Assembly: GCA_029747015.1 (NCBI GenBank)
Contig: JAKOGI010001267.1
Location: 124,001 to 188,000 of the forward strand
Length of the DNA: 64,000 nt
Origin: Carnegiea gigantea
Taxonomy: Eukaryota; Streptophyta; Magnoliopsida; Caryophyllales; Cactaceae
Reading direction: 5' to 3'
In this document: in pieces, positions 46,449 to 57,812 of the stretch
How positions within the stretch are numbered: position 1 is the first letter of the stretch
How the letters are laid out: each line of letters starts with the position of its first letter
Made by a program: the position numbers and the translations under genes
Notes under the pieces: generated by a model
Told to the model about the DNA's origin: nothing
The model's input: the letters and a program-made list of their open reading frames with translations, nothing else
The model's database searches: none

Positions 46449-47622
46449 AAAAGGTATAACAAAGTAACGATGGTAGATAAAGGGAAAGGAAATCTTGTAG
46501 AAGCAAGGCTGGTTGTTCGAGTTGTTCGACCTTTATTTTCTAATTTTTTGGTTAAGGAAGTTGATGAGTTAGAGCTAATTGGGAAAAAAGTCAGATCATA
46601 GCATGAATGTTTTGAATTGTACAATGAATATGCTTTTAAAATTGGTTTTAGCGTGAGATAAGGTAAAGTGCAGTATAAGGGAAGGACTAATATTATTCGT
46701 GAAATGGAGTTTAATTGTAGTGAGCAATGGCCTAGAAGGGTAGCAAATAAGTAGGGAAAGAAATACATAAAGATAAATGCGAGGTCGAACAGTTCAGTTA
46801 GACTAGTGTTCTGTCTTGATAAAAATTAATGATTGGTTTGTGAAAAAGCATGTTATGCAGCAGAATCATTGTTTTTTTAGTAAAGGATGAAGTACATGTG
46901 ATTAGTTCTCATTGAAAAGTAGAGAAGACTCATGTGAAATATTTTCGAAGGATGGGGGAGAGTAGTGTGAAAGTGTCACATTCATATAGAATGTTATGAA
47001 AAGAGGATGGTGATTCTCCATCTTTTGGTTCTCTTGCAAGGGATGTTTATAATAATCTTTTTGAAGCGGCAAAGAAAGCATTACAAGTTGGGGATGTGAA
47101 TCATCACATGGAGACTTTTAATTCTAGGTATAATAGTGAGGAAGATTTTTTTTTTTAATGCATTTAATGTTGAGGATGGCTCTTTGGTAAGCTTTTTATG
47201 GAGAGACACACAAATGGAGGTTGATTATCATCTCTTGAGAGATGCGCTTGTGTTAGGCACTACATTGAGAACAAACAGGTAGTAGATGATATGTGCTCTT
47301 TTTGTACGTATGAACCACAATGCTAGAAAGTTGATAGTGGGATATGGTTTTGTATTGAATGAGAGGATTGAAAGTTTTATTTGGCTATTAAAGACTTTTC
47401 TCAAGTTTATGGATGGTGTTCATCCAAGAACAACTGCGAGAGCTCAAGGTCCTACCAAAATTAATGTTATTAGTAAGATATTTCTTGACTCAACGCATTG
47501 ACTGTGGATGACATTTGTTTGGAAACACAAGGAAACATATTGGTCATTTGGGGAAAAATGGTGGCTCTGTTCACATGTTTGATCACATGCTTTTTAGGTG
47601 TGACATGATGCCGGAGTTTGGT

Positions 47623-48090
47623 TTTTGCTGGAAGAGGTACACTTTCAATTATTTGGTAATGTTATTTTTTGTCTATTGTTCAAAATGCTTTACAATATGA
47701 TGTTGTTCACAAATGCAAGAGGAGTTGTTCACAATGTCTACCATAATTGTTCACAATATGTAATGTAATTTGTGTACAAACTATTTAGTTGAAGTATGGT
47801 TGCTTAAAAATAGTATTATTATTATTTTTTCATTCACAAAGTTTATATATGTTCTTCACAAATACTTTACCATTTGTATTTTCAACACATTCATTGATTA
47901 CTTTATGATTGTTTCTTTTTTTTTTTGCTGGAAGAGTATATTTTACATTATTTGGTAATGCAATTTTTCCTCTATTGTTTACAATGTTTTGTAATATGAT
48001 TTTGTTCACAAATGAAATGGGAGTTGTTCATAATATCCACGATAATTGTTCACAATACATAATGTAATTTGTACAAAAAATGCTTTAGTT
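47623..48090 (+). repeat. Tandem duplication, period 300 bp, copying an exon end and donor
   Basis: TTTTGCTGGAAGAG followed by a TTATTTGGTAATG donor and about 130 bp of TTCACAA-rich sequence occurs at about 47623-47787 and again at 47923-48087, with moderate divergence. It lies in the putative intron of the FAR1-like gene. Confidence 0.82.
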
Positions 48091-48407
48091 ATTTTTAAAA
48101 ATCTAAAAATAATAGTTCACAAATATCATGCCTGTTATTCTCAAGTTTTATATTTGTTATTCACAATTGTTTTACCATCTATATTTTTATTACAATCATT
48201 GATTAATTGTATGATATTGTATTTTTTGTTTTGTTTTAACTTAATTGATGAATACTAAATGTGTTGATCATAATTGGATGATTAGGCTATATAATATTAA
48301 GGAGAAATGGTGTGGTTTCTAGGGGAGTGTTGTTTTCTCAAAGAAGTAAAAGCAATAATACAGCTTTGTCAAGGTGTTTGCTTGCAACTTCTGGGTTGTA
48401 CAGTTTT

Positions 48408-51340
48408 TGTAACACCCCTAGATCTCTAATTCATTATTTAAAACCATTATTAACTGAAATGCAACGGAATCCTAACGGAGCGTTACTGTCATATTTCCAT
48501 CTTGGAAATACCAGGCTGGATACCAAGTATAACAAATAAAACAAAAGAACTTCTTAGATACAATTCAGGCTTACATTCTTCAGTAATTCAACATATCAAC
48601 TAAACAAGACTACAGTTTTTCACAACTTCCATTATTACCTTAACAACTTCCAGCATTTGCGCCTCGCTCTATTCTTACATCCCCAGCCCCAGGCACAACT
48701 AGATCACCTGAAAACAAAACATTTTATAAAGTTGAGATAAACTCAGTAACAAGCACCCCTAATAGTCAAACACGCACACAAATTCATTTTGAAAATATTT
48801 TGAGGGAAGGGGACAGCAATACGTCTTTCAAGCACACAACCCATTATTACGATCTTCCTTGTTTATCACTTTCAGAATCATAATTCCATAATTCAATTCA
48901 TTATGCATCAGTTTCAGATAAATCTTGGGTGAGCAACCCCAGTGGGTCTCATGGCCTGCGCTCTAATATAGCGCAGCAGCTTAAGTCATTCCTGACCTAC
49001 TGCTTCTCAGGCGGTTACCGCTTATCTTTTCCTGGCCTACCACCATCATGGGTAGTTACTGATAACCTGGCCCACGTCTCAACCGAGCACGTGGCCATTT
49101 ACATGCATGCACTTATTGCCCGGGGAAGGCTATGACCTTCAATCAATTCAAGCCGATTTAACTCACCCCATTCATTTCTTTTTGGTTCATTAGTTCTTAC
49201 TCCTTACTAGAGGTCAACTTAGCAAAATCAGTTCATTCGATTTCAAACACTTTTCCCCACAGAAATCACAATGGAAATCCAAGAACTCCAAACACAATCG
49301 TGATAAGTTTCAACTCTCATAACATGGTAAGTTTTAACTTCCAGAACATAACACAACATACAGTTTTCATCATGCAGTCACCTTCAATTCATATACCAGT
49401 GTTCCTTCCGTTTTGAAAAGAAGTGCCAGAAGTTCTCACTCAAGTTCCAAAACGTTCACGGTTCCAACAACGCGGGGGAAGGGTTAGGGCATGATTGTTA
49501 CCTGGACACCGTACAGCTTACAGGCTCGATTTCTTAGATAAAAGTTCACTGCTCTGCACCTAGGCCCACATACAGCCCAGAGTCAGTCCACATTTAGTAT
49601 AGGACATCCTTGGCTCTCCCACAAATTTATAAAAATTTTCTAGACTTTTAGTTCATCCAAGCCTTAACCCTGGTTAAGGTTCCGGCTGACCAGTTTCTGA
49701 ATTCAAATTCCAGAGGCTATCACTTTTGTTCTCGGTATCCAATTTTAGTGTTCTAAGTCAATCTAGAAACCTTAAGTCGTCCTATGCTTTTTTTATGTTC
49801 GGGATTCGGCCTGGTTCTGTCTCAAATTAGGACATATTTTTGTTTCTTTCTGAAGTGTCAGTGACTATCTTCCCCCGTGACAGTCCTAGGAACATTTATT
49901 ACAACCCGGGCTACACTACACCAAATGGCCCAATTCCAAAACAGAATTATTCGGTACATCTAGGGATTCCCACTCAATAAATTTCACCATTTTTCGCAAC
50001 CAACTTTAACCTAGGGATTTTTCCAAAGTCGAGGATGAAGCAGCCCCAAACCCTGCCTTCTGGATTCTATCTGGATTTTTAACCTAAATTCCCGACCTTA
50101 TAACTTTTTCTCCCGACCTTAAAAAATCAATTTTTTGCCCAAGTTAGAAAGATAATTCTGTCTGCTAAAACTTTCATGTTTAGCATTTTTACAAATTCGC
50201 ACAGTAGTTGGCCCAAAAATTTAAAAACCGCAGACTATACCTGCAGCCCTGGTTTTGACAGTGCTCAGTATTTCGGCGATAACTCATTCATTTTAACTCC
50301 GATTCATCCAATTCAAAAACTCACGTAACTGTTGCATCCCAGTCGACCTACCATAAAATTTTAAAAATATTTGGACAACTAGATTAATTATACCAAATTT
50401 CCAAATTTGAGACAAAAACAATGTCAATTCTGTCCAATTTACCCTTCCTCTTTATGAACGGTTTTTGCACGTTTCTGGTCACCAAAAATTCACCCGTTCT
50501 CATTAGCCATCCTTACACCCTCGCCCAGACCCAATCATGCAAAAAGAACCCACTTTTACTAAGACTAAAAATAAAATGCCATTAAATCATTCTTCCGAAT
50601 TACCTTGAGTCGAAACCGGGGTTAACTCAACGGGATTTCCACCTTCGCTCAAGTTCAACGCTGAAAAAGCTGAGAGAAACAATAAAACTCGAATTAAGAA
50701 CTTGTAATCTTCAATGAAATGAAAGAAAACTCAAAAGAAGATGAAGAACAAGAATTCCCGAAGCATGGTTCGCATGAATCCAACTCCCCCCCCTTTTTTT
50801 GTTTTGTACATCTTACCACACAAGGAGTAGAGTGGTGGCGCAGAGGACGGCACGGTGGCGGCGGTGGTAGCGCAAGAGTGGAGGAAGAGAGAGAGTGAGA
50901 GAGAGAGTGGCCGAAGGGGGGGTGGCGTGAGAGATGTGAGGGAGAGTGGGGGGTTTAGGTTAGGGTTTTGAAATAAAAAGGGAGGGAAAGAGTTTGCATG
51001 GGGGTGAACTCTAATCCTACTTAGAAAAGGGTTTCAATTTTTTTTTTCTCTTATTTCCTTTGGGCCTTATGGCCATCACTAGGAAAAACATAATTTTTTT
51101 TTACAATAGTATAAGAAATAATAATAATAATAGAAGAATGGTAAAAATAATGATGTTTACGATAATAACGATAATACTTAAAAAGTTGTTTGACAGAAAT
51201 CAAAGGAGAAAATTTGATGATTTAAAACTCTTGGAATATAAAAAAAAATTTTTTCTTAGTCGAAATAGATTTCCCAAGAACTCATTTGGCATGACTCGGA
51301 TCTAGGTCGGTCCAACCTGACAATTTTCTGGGGTTTTACA
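48408..51340 (-). repeat. 3' LTR of the minus-strand gypsy element
   Basis: 2933 bp; on the minus strand it begins TGTAAAACCCCAG and ends GGGTGTTACA. Positions 48408-50284 align with 59778-61645; the remaining 1056 bp have no partner because the other LTR is truncated. Confidence 0.88.
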
Positions 51341-51464
51341 TACTACCCTACTTAGAAAAGTTTGTTCCTCGAAACTTCACTAGGTCATGACACACCGTCA
51401 TCATCAATCTGACTTTCCAACCTGACTTAGAATTTTCAGGGTTTTACATACTACCCCACTTAAG
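51341..51464 (-). repeat. Duplicated polypurine tract / LTR-start junction
   Basis: Two polypurine tracts each followed by TGTAAAACCC occur 108 bp apart (LTR starts at 51448 and 51340 on the minus strand). Both are preceded by TTTCGAGGA(C/A) boxes. Confidence 0.82.
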
Positions 51465-51496
51465 AGGTTTCGTCCTCGAAATTGATACGCACCTGA

Positions 51497-52432
51497 TTAT
51501 GGAAATAGGTGGGGATATTTGCTCTCGCATCTCCTGATTATGAAAAAGTTTTGGATGAATCGGTGATAATACCCCGCCAAGCCCAAGAAACTCCTTACTT
51601 CCGTAGGATTCTTAGGTCTGGGCCAGTTGTTAACCGCCTCAATCTTTTGAGGGTCCATCGATACTCCTTTGTTGGATATTACATGTCCGAGAAAGGCTAC
51701 CCTTTCCAACCAAAACTCGCATTTCGAGAACTTGGCATACAACTCATTCTTCCTTAACACTTCCAGGGCTATCCGTTGGTGGTGGGTGTGCTCATTAGGG
51801 GTTCTTGAATAAATTAGGATGCCATCAATGAAAACCACCACAAATTTATCCAAATAGAGTTTAAAGACCCTGTTTATGAGGTCCATGAAAGCTGCTGGTG
51901 CGTTGGTGAGGCCAAAAGGCATCACTACGAACTCATAGTGGTCGTATCGGGTACGAAATGCAGTTTTGGATATATCCTCATTCTTGATTCGGAGTTGGTG
52001 GTACCCCGAACGGAGGTCAATTTTGGAAAATGTTCCCACGCCCCGAAGTTGGTCGAATAAGTCGTCTATTCTGGGCAGAGGGTAACGGTTCTTGACCGTT
52101 ATCTTATTCAGCTCCCGGTAGTCTATACACAATCTTAGAGTCCCATCCTTCTTCCTCATAAATAAGACCGAGGTTCGCCATGGAGATGTATTAGGCCAGA
52201 TATAAACTTTTTCTAAGAGTTTTTCCAACTGTGTCTTCAATTCTTTGAGTTCAGCTGGTGTCATCTGATAAAGCCCCTTGGGAATAGGGGTGGCCTCGGG
52301 GGTCAAGTCGATACAAAACTCTACCTCTCTAAGTGGTGGCATGTCAGGAATTTCATCGGAAAATACATCTGAAAATTCCCTCACTACAGGGATGTCCTCT
52401 AGGGACGGTCCCGCATCCTCGGTTTTGACCAC
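51497..52432 (-). pseudogene. Ty3/gypsy reverse transcriptase, active-site Asp to Gly, truncated
   Basis: 311 codons. Motifs in order: [36 protein letters not shown] (first catalytic Asp), [42 protein letters not shown] and [15 protein letters not shown]. The normal FIDD box reads FIDG, losing one of the paired catalytic aspartates. The frame then ends soon after YYHRFI and the polypurine tract follows within about 35 bp, so RNase H and integrase are deleted. Otherwise the frame is uninterrupted. Confidence 0.92.
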
Positions 52433-52439
52433 GTGTCAC

Positions 52440-53138
52440 AGGAATCCCTCACCTCCTTTGCCTAACAGCTTGCGAGATCTCATCGCCGTACCAATTTTAC
52501 TCCCATTCTGGGCCTCTGGCCCCTATGTACTACCTTTTCTCCATTAGGCCCCTTTAGGGTGATCTTCCGTTTAGGGCAATCTATCTGAGCCTGATAACTG
52601 GCTCACAAATTCATCCCCATGATAATTCTAAAAACCGTCAACTCGAGCCGATACAAATCGGTCGAAAACTCACACTCATACATTTTTACAGGGCGACCCT
52701 AGTATAATTCCTCGCACGACACAGTTTTCCCATTAGGGAGCATTACAGATAGCAGGAAAAATTTTCGGGTGGGGTTTAGCCCCAAGGTCTCAACTAACTT
52801 AGCAGAGATAAAGGAGTGTGTGGCTCCCGAATCAAACAAAACATCTATTGACTGAGTTAAGAGGGAAAATGTACCGTCACTATATTCGGAGCATCCGCTG
52901 CTTCTTCGTTCTGCATCACATAAACTCGACCCCCATTGTTACGGGGCGGTTGGCTGGGGGGGTCGGGACTGAGCCAATTGGGGTGTCCAGTGCTGCTGGC
53001 TAGAGTGGGTCGCCTGCCCTCCCCTACTTTGGTATGATGATTGGGGCCGCTGCATTTGTCCTTGACTCTACCCCTGCCCTTGCCCGGTAGGGGGTGAAGG
53101 GAGTGGGCAGTCTCAAACTTGGTGTAGGTGGCTTCCAT
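52440..53138 (-). pseudogene. Ty3/gypsy protease region
   Basis: Near 52835-52800 the minus strand reads FDSGATHSFIS, the aspartic protease active site (D-S-G kept). Stops separate it from gag and from the reverse transcriptase. A Pro/Ser-rich linker (53138-52857) precedes it. Confidence 0.82.
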
Positions 53139-53145
53139 AGCGGAA

Positions 53146-54180
53146 TCACCTCTTTACCATCCGACACTCTCGGGCGAAGTGCCCTGGTTTCCCGCAGGCG
53201 TTGCAGGTCACCTTGGGCCATGTGTTAGGATACTGGCCACCTCGATTAAAGTTGCCAGAGTGCTGTCCCCTAGTAGGTCGACGGTTCTGCTCTTGCGTCT
53301 GAAAATTTTCCCGGTTGTCTCCCTTCCTCTTGGTGCCCCCTTGCTCGTTGAAATAGTTGCTCCGCTCCTTCATTGCCCTCTCCACGTTAACCTCCGTGTC
53401 GTACAGATCAACGTAGGAGGCGTACTGTTGCATCGACATCCTTTCCTTGATAGTCGGGTTCAGCCCGGCCTCGAACCTATTCATCTGCAGCCTCTCGTCA
53501 GCTACGAAGGCTGGGGCAAAGCGTGATAACTCCATGAACTTAGAGGCGTATTCGAGGACACTCATGTTCCCTTGCTGTAGCTGCATAAACTCGCTCTCCT
53601 TAGCCTTTTGGAGAGAGATGAGGTAAAAATGATCCTTAATTATTTCCTTAAACTTACTCCACCTGAACCCAGGTTCGTGCTGCCTCTCCCTTACCGTAGC
53701 CCACCATAGGTCGGCTTTGTCTTTCAAGTAGAATACAGCAAATCCTATCTTCCACTCCTCAGAGCACTGGAGTGCATCGAATAGTTTCTCCATCCCCCTA
53801 ATCCAGTCTTCGAAGGTCTTGGGGTTGGGAGTGCCATCATAAATGGGTAAGTGATGGCTTGCGAACCGCTTAAACATATAGGAGTTGTCCTCCTCCGCTC
53901 TTTTCTCCCTAGCTTCCATCAATCTCTGTATCTGCTCATTCTGGAGTCGTAGTTGCTCCCCTTACTTTTGAAGCATCTCCAAGAGCAACAAATTTGTCAA
54001 CTTAGCTCCCATTGGTGGGTTAGTCTCGTCAAACTGACTGCGAGATCCGTTCCCGTTCCGAGGGCATAGGGCCTCCAGCTGCTCCCTGAGGGATGACATA
54101 GGGATGTCTTGGTTTGTAGGGACCCTTGCTACAGGGTGGGGCCCAGTCTGCGATTCATCATTGTTGTTGTTTCCCGCCAT
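53146..54180 (-). pseudogene. Ty3/gypsy gag with CCHC zinc knuckle
   Basis: 54180-53962 is the N-terminal part (MAGNNNNDESQTG), and 53922-53146 (258 codons) holds the capsid-like retrotransposon gag domain with FEDWIRGMEKLFDAL, ADLWWATVRE and SVLEYASKFMELSRFAP, then the basic tail and CNACGKPGHFAREC knuckle. A stop between the two parts breaks the frame. Gag forms the virus-like particle. Confidence 0.9.
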
Positions 54181-54926
54181 CCTATTCGGAAAAAATAATT
54201 CGGTTTTAATTCCTCTCCTAATAGTTCATGTCCTACATTCTCTTAATTTCCAGGAACACAGGACATGCCAGTGCATCATATAATATTTCAAAGAAATCCG
54301 TTCATAGCATACTATCACATTCAGGACACATCCGTCACATCATATATTCAGGTGTCTCATATCACACAGGCACATGTTTACATAATTCACATCTTTCACA
54401 ACTAAGTACACGGGGATTTAAATAACCCAGACGATTTTATTGAATAAAATTTTCAATTCCATAAGAGTTTCACATCAGCACTTTTATTACATTCCTCATT
54501 ACTTTAGTAGCCACAGTGGCTTAATAACAAATCAGAGAAAACAACTACCTATACTGCCCTAGAAAAAAAAAAGAAAACGAGCTTTCTAAATGCTTCCAGC
54601 TTCTACTGGTTAGGGGTGTTCAGTGGACAGGTACCCCTACCATCCGACCATATCTGCCCTGCTTCTAGTGGGCCATCCTAGTCTCAAACTCAGCCTTCTT
54701 CTACAAAGAGTCTATCTCTTCTTCCAAGCTTTCTGGTCTTTCGGTTTGGTCATCCTGTGCAGTGCTCTCCCTCCTTCCTTCTTCCTGTTCCCCGTTGAGG
54801 TCCTCACCTCCCATTAGCTGTCCTTCACTCACCTCATAATCCTCCTCAGGGTCCTCCTCAGGATCCTCCTCCATTAGCTCCCTCTCACTTGGACCTCCTC
54901 AGGGTCCTCCTCGGGGTCTTCCTCCT

Positions 54927-55337
54927 CTATAGGATCCTCCTCTTCAAGTCATACCCAACTGAAGGTTCCTCCCTAGGGTCATCCTCATCACTATATTCCT
55001 CTCTGGGTTCCCCATTCGTTAGCTCATCTCTATCCTCAGATTCCTCCTCCTCAGTATCCTCCTCTACGGGTGGTGGTGGGTTGGCATCCTCAGAGTCAGG
55101 GGTGGGAGGTTCGTCATAAAGACCTACATCTATGAGATAGTCCACTAGTCCTTTCAAGGTTAACTCCATAGGCTCCCACTCATATAGACAACATTCCCCA
55201 GCGATCTCGAATGCTCTCTCCTTAGGGCGAAGTTCATTAATTCTATAATGCCACAGGGGGTCCCCCGAAAGAGTTAGAAGGAAGAAGAAGGCTTGGTTAT
55301 GATTAAACCTCAAGCAATCATTAGGAACCTCAGCTAG
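54927..55337 (-). pseudogene. Extra ORF upstream of gag, acidic C-terminus, split by a solo LTR
   Basis: On the minus strand, about 137 codons after the insertion site: hydrophobic/aromatic N-part with FNHNQAFFFLLTLSGDPLWH, then a Glu/Asp/Pro-rich tail. Across the solo LTR the frame continues into 59455-59600, with GKIPGVSLESHLERVKIF. Removing the insert and one duplication copy makes the frame continuous. It lies between the primer site and gag, in the sense direction. I do not recognise the family. It is distinct from gag. Confidence 0.6.
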
Positions 55338-56339
55338 TGTAAGACCCACCTTCGTTATTTTTACGTTAAGTTGCTTGTCTTGCTTTTACGTTATAAAATC
55401 GTATTTTTAGTAACTGTGTGAGTTTTTAACGATTAAATTCATTCAAAAGAACGATTATTTGATTAACCTTATTATCGATGTTACTTATTTATAAAATTAT
55501 CGAATCAACGCTAAACCGAGTTTTTAAAATCGTTTTTTGTTTTACTTGGTTGAATCCCAAAGTTTAAACTGAAAAGTTGATTGAAGGTCGTTTCGATCCG
55601 GGTTAAGGCTAACCATTAGCAAGTACGGGATCGGGATTTAGTAGAATGTTGTTAATTGAACCCAAAAAAAAAGGAAAAGGATTGAAAAGGGGGAAAGGGG
55701 GGACCGAAGTCGGGGAGAACCCGACCCCCCCGCACGCTCTCTCTCTCTCTAACGCATCTCTCTCACTCTCTCTCTCTCACTGGCGACCGGCCATCTGGCA
55801 CTGCCGCCGGCCAGCAAGCATCACCGGCGAGAGAACGGGACGAACGGTCCCTCACACCACGCGTCTCAGCCGCCCATTCCACCGCCAAACTTCATCCACC
55901 TCGCACAGCCTCTCACCCACGCGTCTCCTCGCCCAAAACCGGCCGTCCACCTGCCGGAAACCGACGACCCACCTTCAACCCAGCCTTCTCTATAAATTAG
56001 AGCCAAAATCGAGCCTCAATCCGCCAGAAGCATCACGAAACCGAGGGCTAGGGTTCGAAAATTGCTGGCTGACGGGCTTGGGTTCGGGTTTAGCAGTGTG
56101 GGAGCATCGGTATTCACCGTTTGAGGTTGAAACTAGGCTAACCCAAGTGAGTGTTTCTCCCTCCTAAGTTATTACTATTTTCGAAGTTAATTTTCAGCAG
56201 ATTGATGTTGCATGTCAAGTTAGGGTTTGTTAAATTCGTTAGAAATGTCAAGAAATGCGCTATTCATGTTTAGGTTCGATTCATTTGGTTAATTTATGCC
56301 TAAGATTGTAAATCGAAACAATGAATGTAATTCATGCTT

Positions 56340-56960
56340 GAGATGTTAATTTGAAGTTAATTTAACGTATTTAGCTTCGAATCGAGTTAATGAGTTATTG
56401 TCTGAAACGGAATTAAAATCGAAGTTAATTTAACGTATTTAGCTTCGAATCGAGTTAATGAGTTATTGTTTGAAAAGGAATTAGAAATGAAGTTAGTTTG
56501 ATATGTTTAGCATCGATTCGAATCCATGAATGTAAATCATGCTTGAGATACTAATTCGAAATTAGTTTAACGTGTTTAGCATCGATTCAAGTTAATGAGT
56601 TAATGTATGAAAAAGAATTAATATCGAAGTTATATTAACGTGCTTAGCTTCTATTTAAGTTATTTAGCTAATATATGAAAAAGGATTAAAATCGAAGTTC
56701 TTTTAATGTCTTTAGCTTCCATTCGAATTAATTAACCAAAGCATGCAAATGAGCTAATTTTCGAGGTAAATGAAGGGTGTCTGGCTCCGAATCAAGTAGC
56801 TTAGCCAATACATGTTAAACGAATTAATCTCGAAGTTATATAAACATGTTTAGGCTCGACTCGAGTTAAACTAACTAATGCATGTAAATGAATTAAATTC
56901 GAAGCTATTGAAATATGTTTAGTTTTCACTCGAACCTCTATTCTCTGTACATTCATGCTT
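56340..56960 (+). repeat. Imperfect tandem repeats in the solo LTR
   Basis: About eight units of 60-90 bp sharing GAAGTTAATTTAACGT, TTTAGCTTCGA and GAGTTAATGAGTTA-like words. Confidence 0.85.
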
Positions 56961-57612
56961 AGGAAAGTTGCTTCGAAATGTATCGTATATGTTTAGAATC
57001 AAATTATGTTTGATTTATTGAATAAGTGTTGTCGATTCATGAATAAATGTGGCCATATGAACGCTCATTGTAGCGCACCGCTGAATGGTGCTGGATGCTT
57101 AGGTAAGAACCTAAACTTCACCCTATATTTTTATAAGCTAATAGGATAATATGTCATGATTAATGAATCGATGAATCGAGTTGGTAGTTGGATGGTTTGA
57201 GAAAAGAATTATGAGCGTTCGAGGTCCTGTGGTACGGTGCTTGTGAGGAGGAAGTTCGGGTTGTGAATTGACCGCAATCGTGTGGATTGCGAGGCCATGT
57301 GTGGCTCATTGTGTTGAAATGATTACGAAGTGTTTAAATGTGATATGTGTATTCCCTTTTCTTGTATGTTTAAAATGTAACATGTGTGTGGAAGGGTGAT
57401 GTTTTAGCAAATGACTTTTCATGTGTTTTAAATGAATAATAGCCATGTCTAGTAACGAGCTATGGCCTATTTTAGCTATTCAAATAGTGTTTGGGAGGAA
57501 TCCCCAAAATGTTTTTAACAAAAGGGAGATGGGAATTATACGTTGAATGATTTTATTGTTTGAAACACAAAATTACTAGCCGTTATGGCCGATACGCTTT
57601 ACGTGGCTAAGA

Positions 57613-57812
57613 TGATGTGCTGTGGACACTATGTTATGAATGTTGACTGCCTAGAGATTTCGTTCTGATACTAGGAAGCCCTAGAAGACCCTTACGAGGG
57701 TAATTGTCCAAGATATGCTGTGGACACTATGTTATGAATGTTGACTGCCTAGGGATTTCGTCCTGGTACTAGGAAACCCTAGAAGACCCTGACGAGGGTA
57801 ATGGTCCAATAT
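57613..57812 (+). repeat. Tandem duplication of about 100 bp in the solo LTR
   Basis: GTGCTGTGGACACTATG and the next 80 bases are repeated directly with few changes (57613-57711 and 57713-57812). Confidence 0.88.

Larger units (their letters stand above)
46408..48405 (+). pseudogene. FAR1-like MULE transposase, broken, possibly with an intron
   Basis: Translated in pieces: a FAR1 DNA-binding segment near 46610 (LYNEYAFKIGFSVR); FWRDTQMEVDYHLLRDAL-like DNA near 47200; a MULE catalytic region at 47286-47501 (MNHNARKLIVGYGF, ESFIWLLKTFLKFMDG); then HIGHLGKNGG and EFGFCWKRYTFNYL to 47655. After a stretch that looks like a GT-AG intron (47656-48285), YNIKEKWC and GVLFSQRSKSNNTALSRC follow, as in FAR1 proteins. 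Many stops are present, and the C-terminus is cut by the gypsy LTR at 48408. FAR1-related proteins include both transposases and light-signalling factors; the decay here favours a transposon. Confidence 0.72.

Noticed and set aside
55646..56167. 173-codon ORF rich in Ser/Pro/Arg
   Set aside because: It lies within the solo LTR just after low-complexity TCTCTC DNA and extends past the TATA box; chance ORF in a GC-rich patch.
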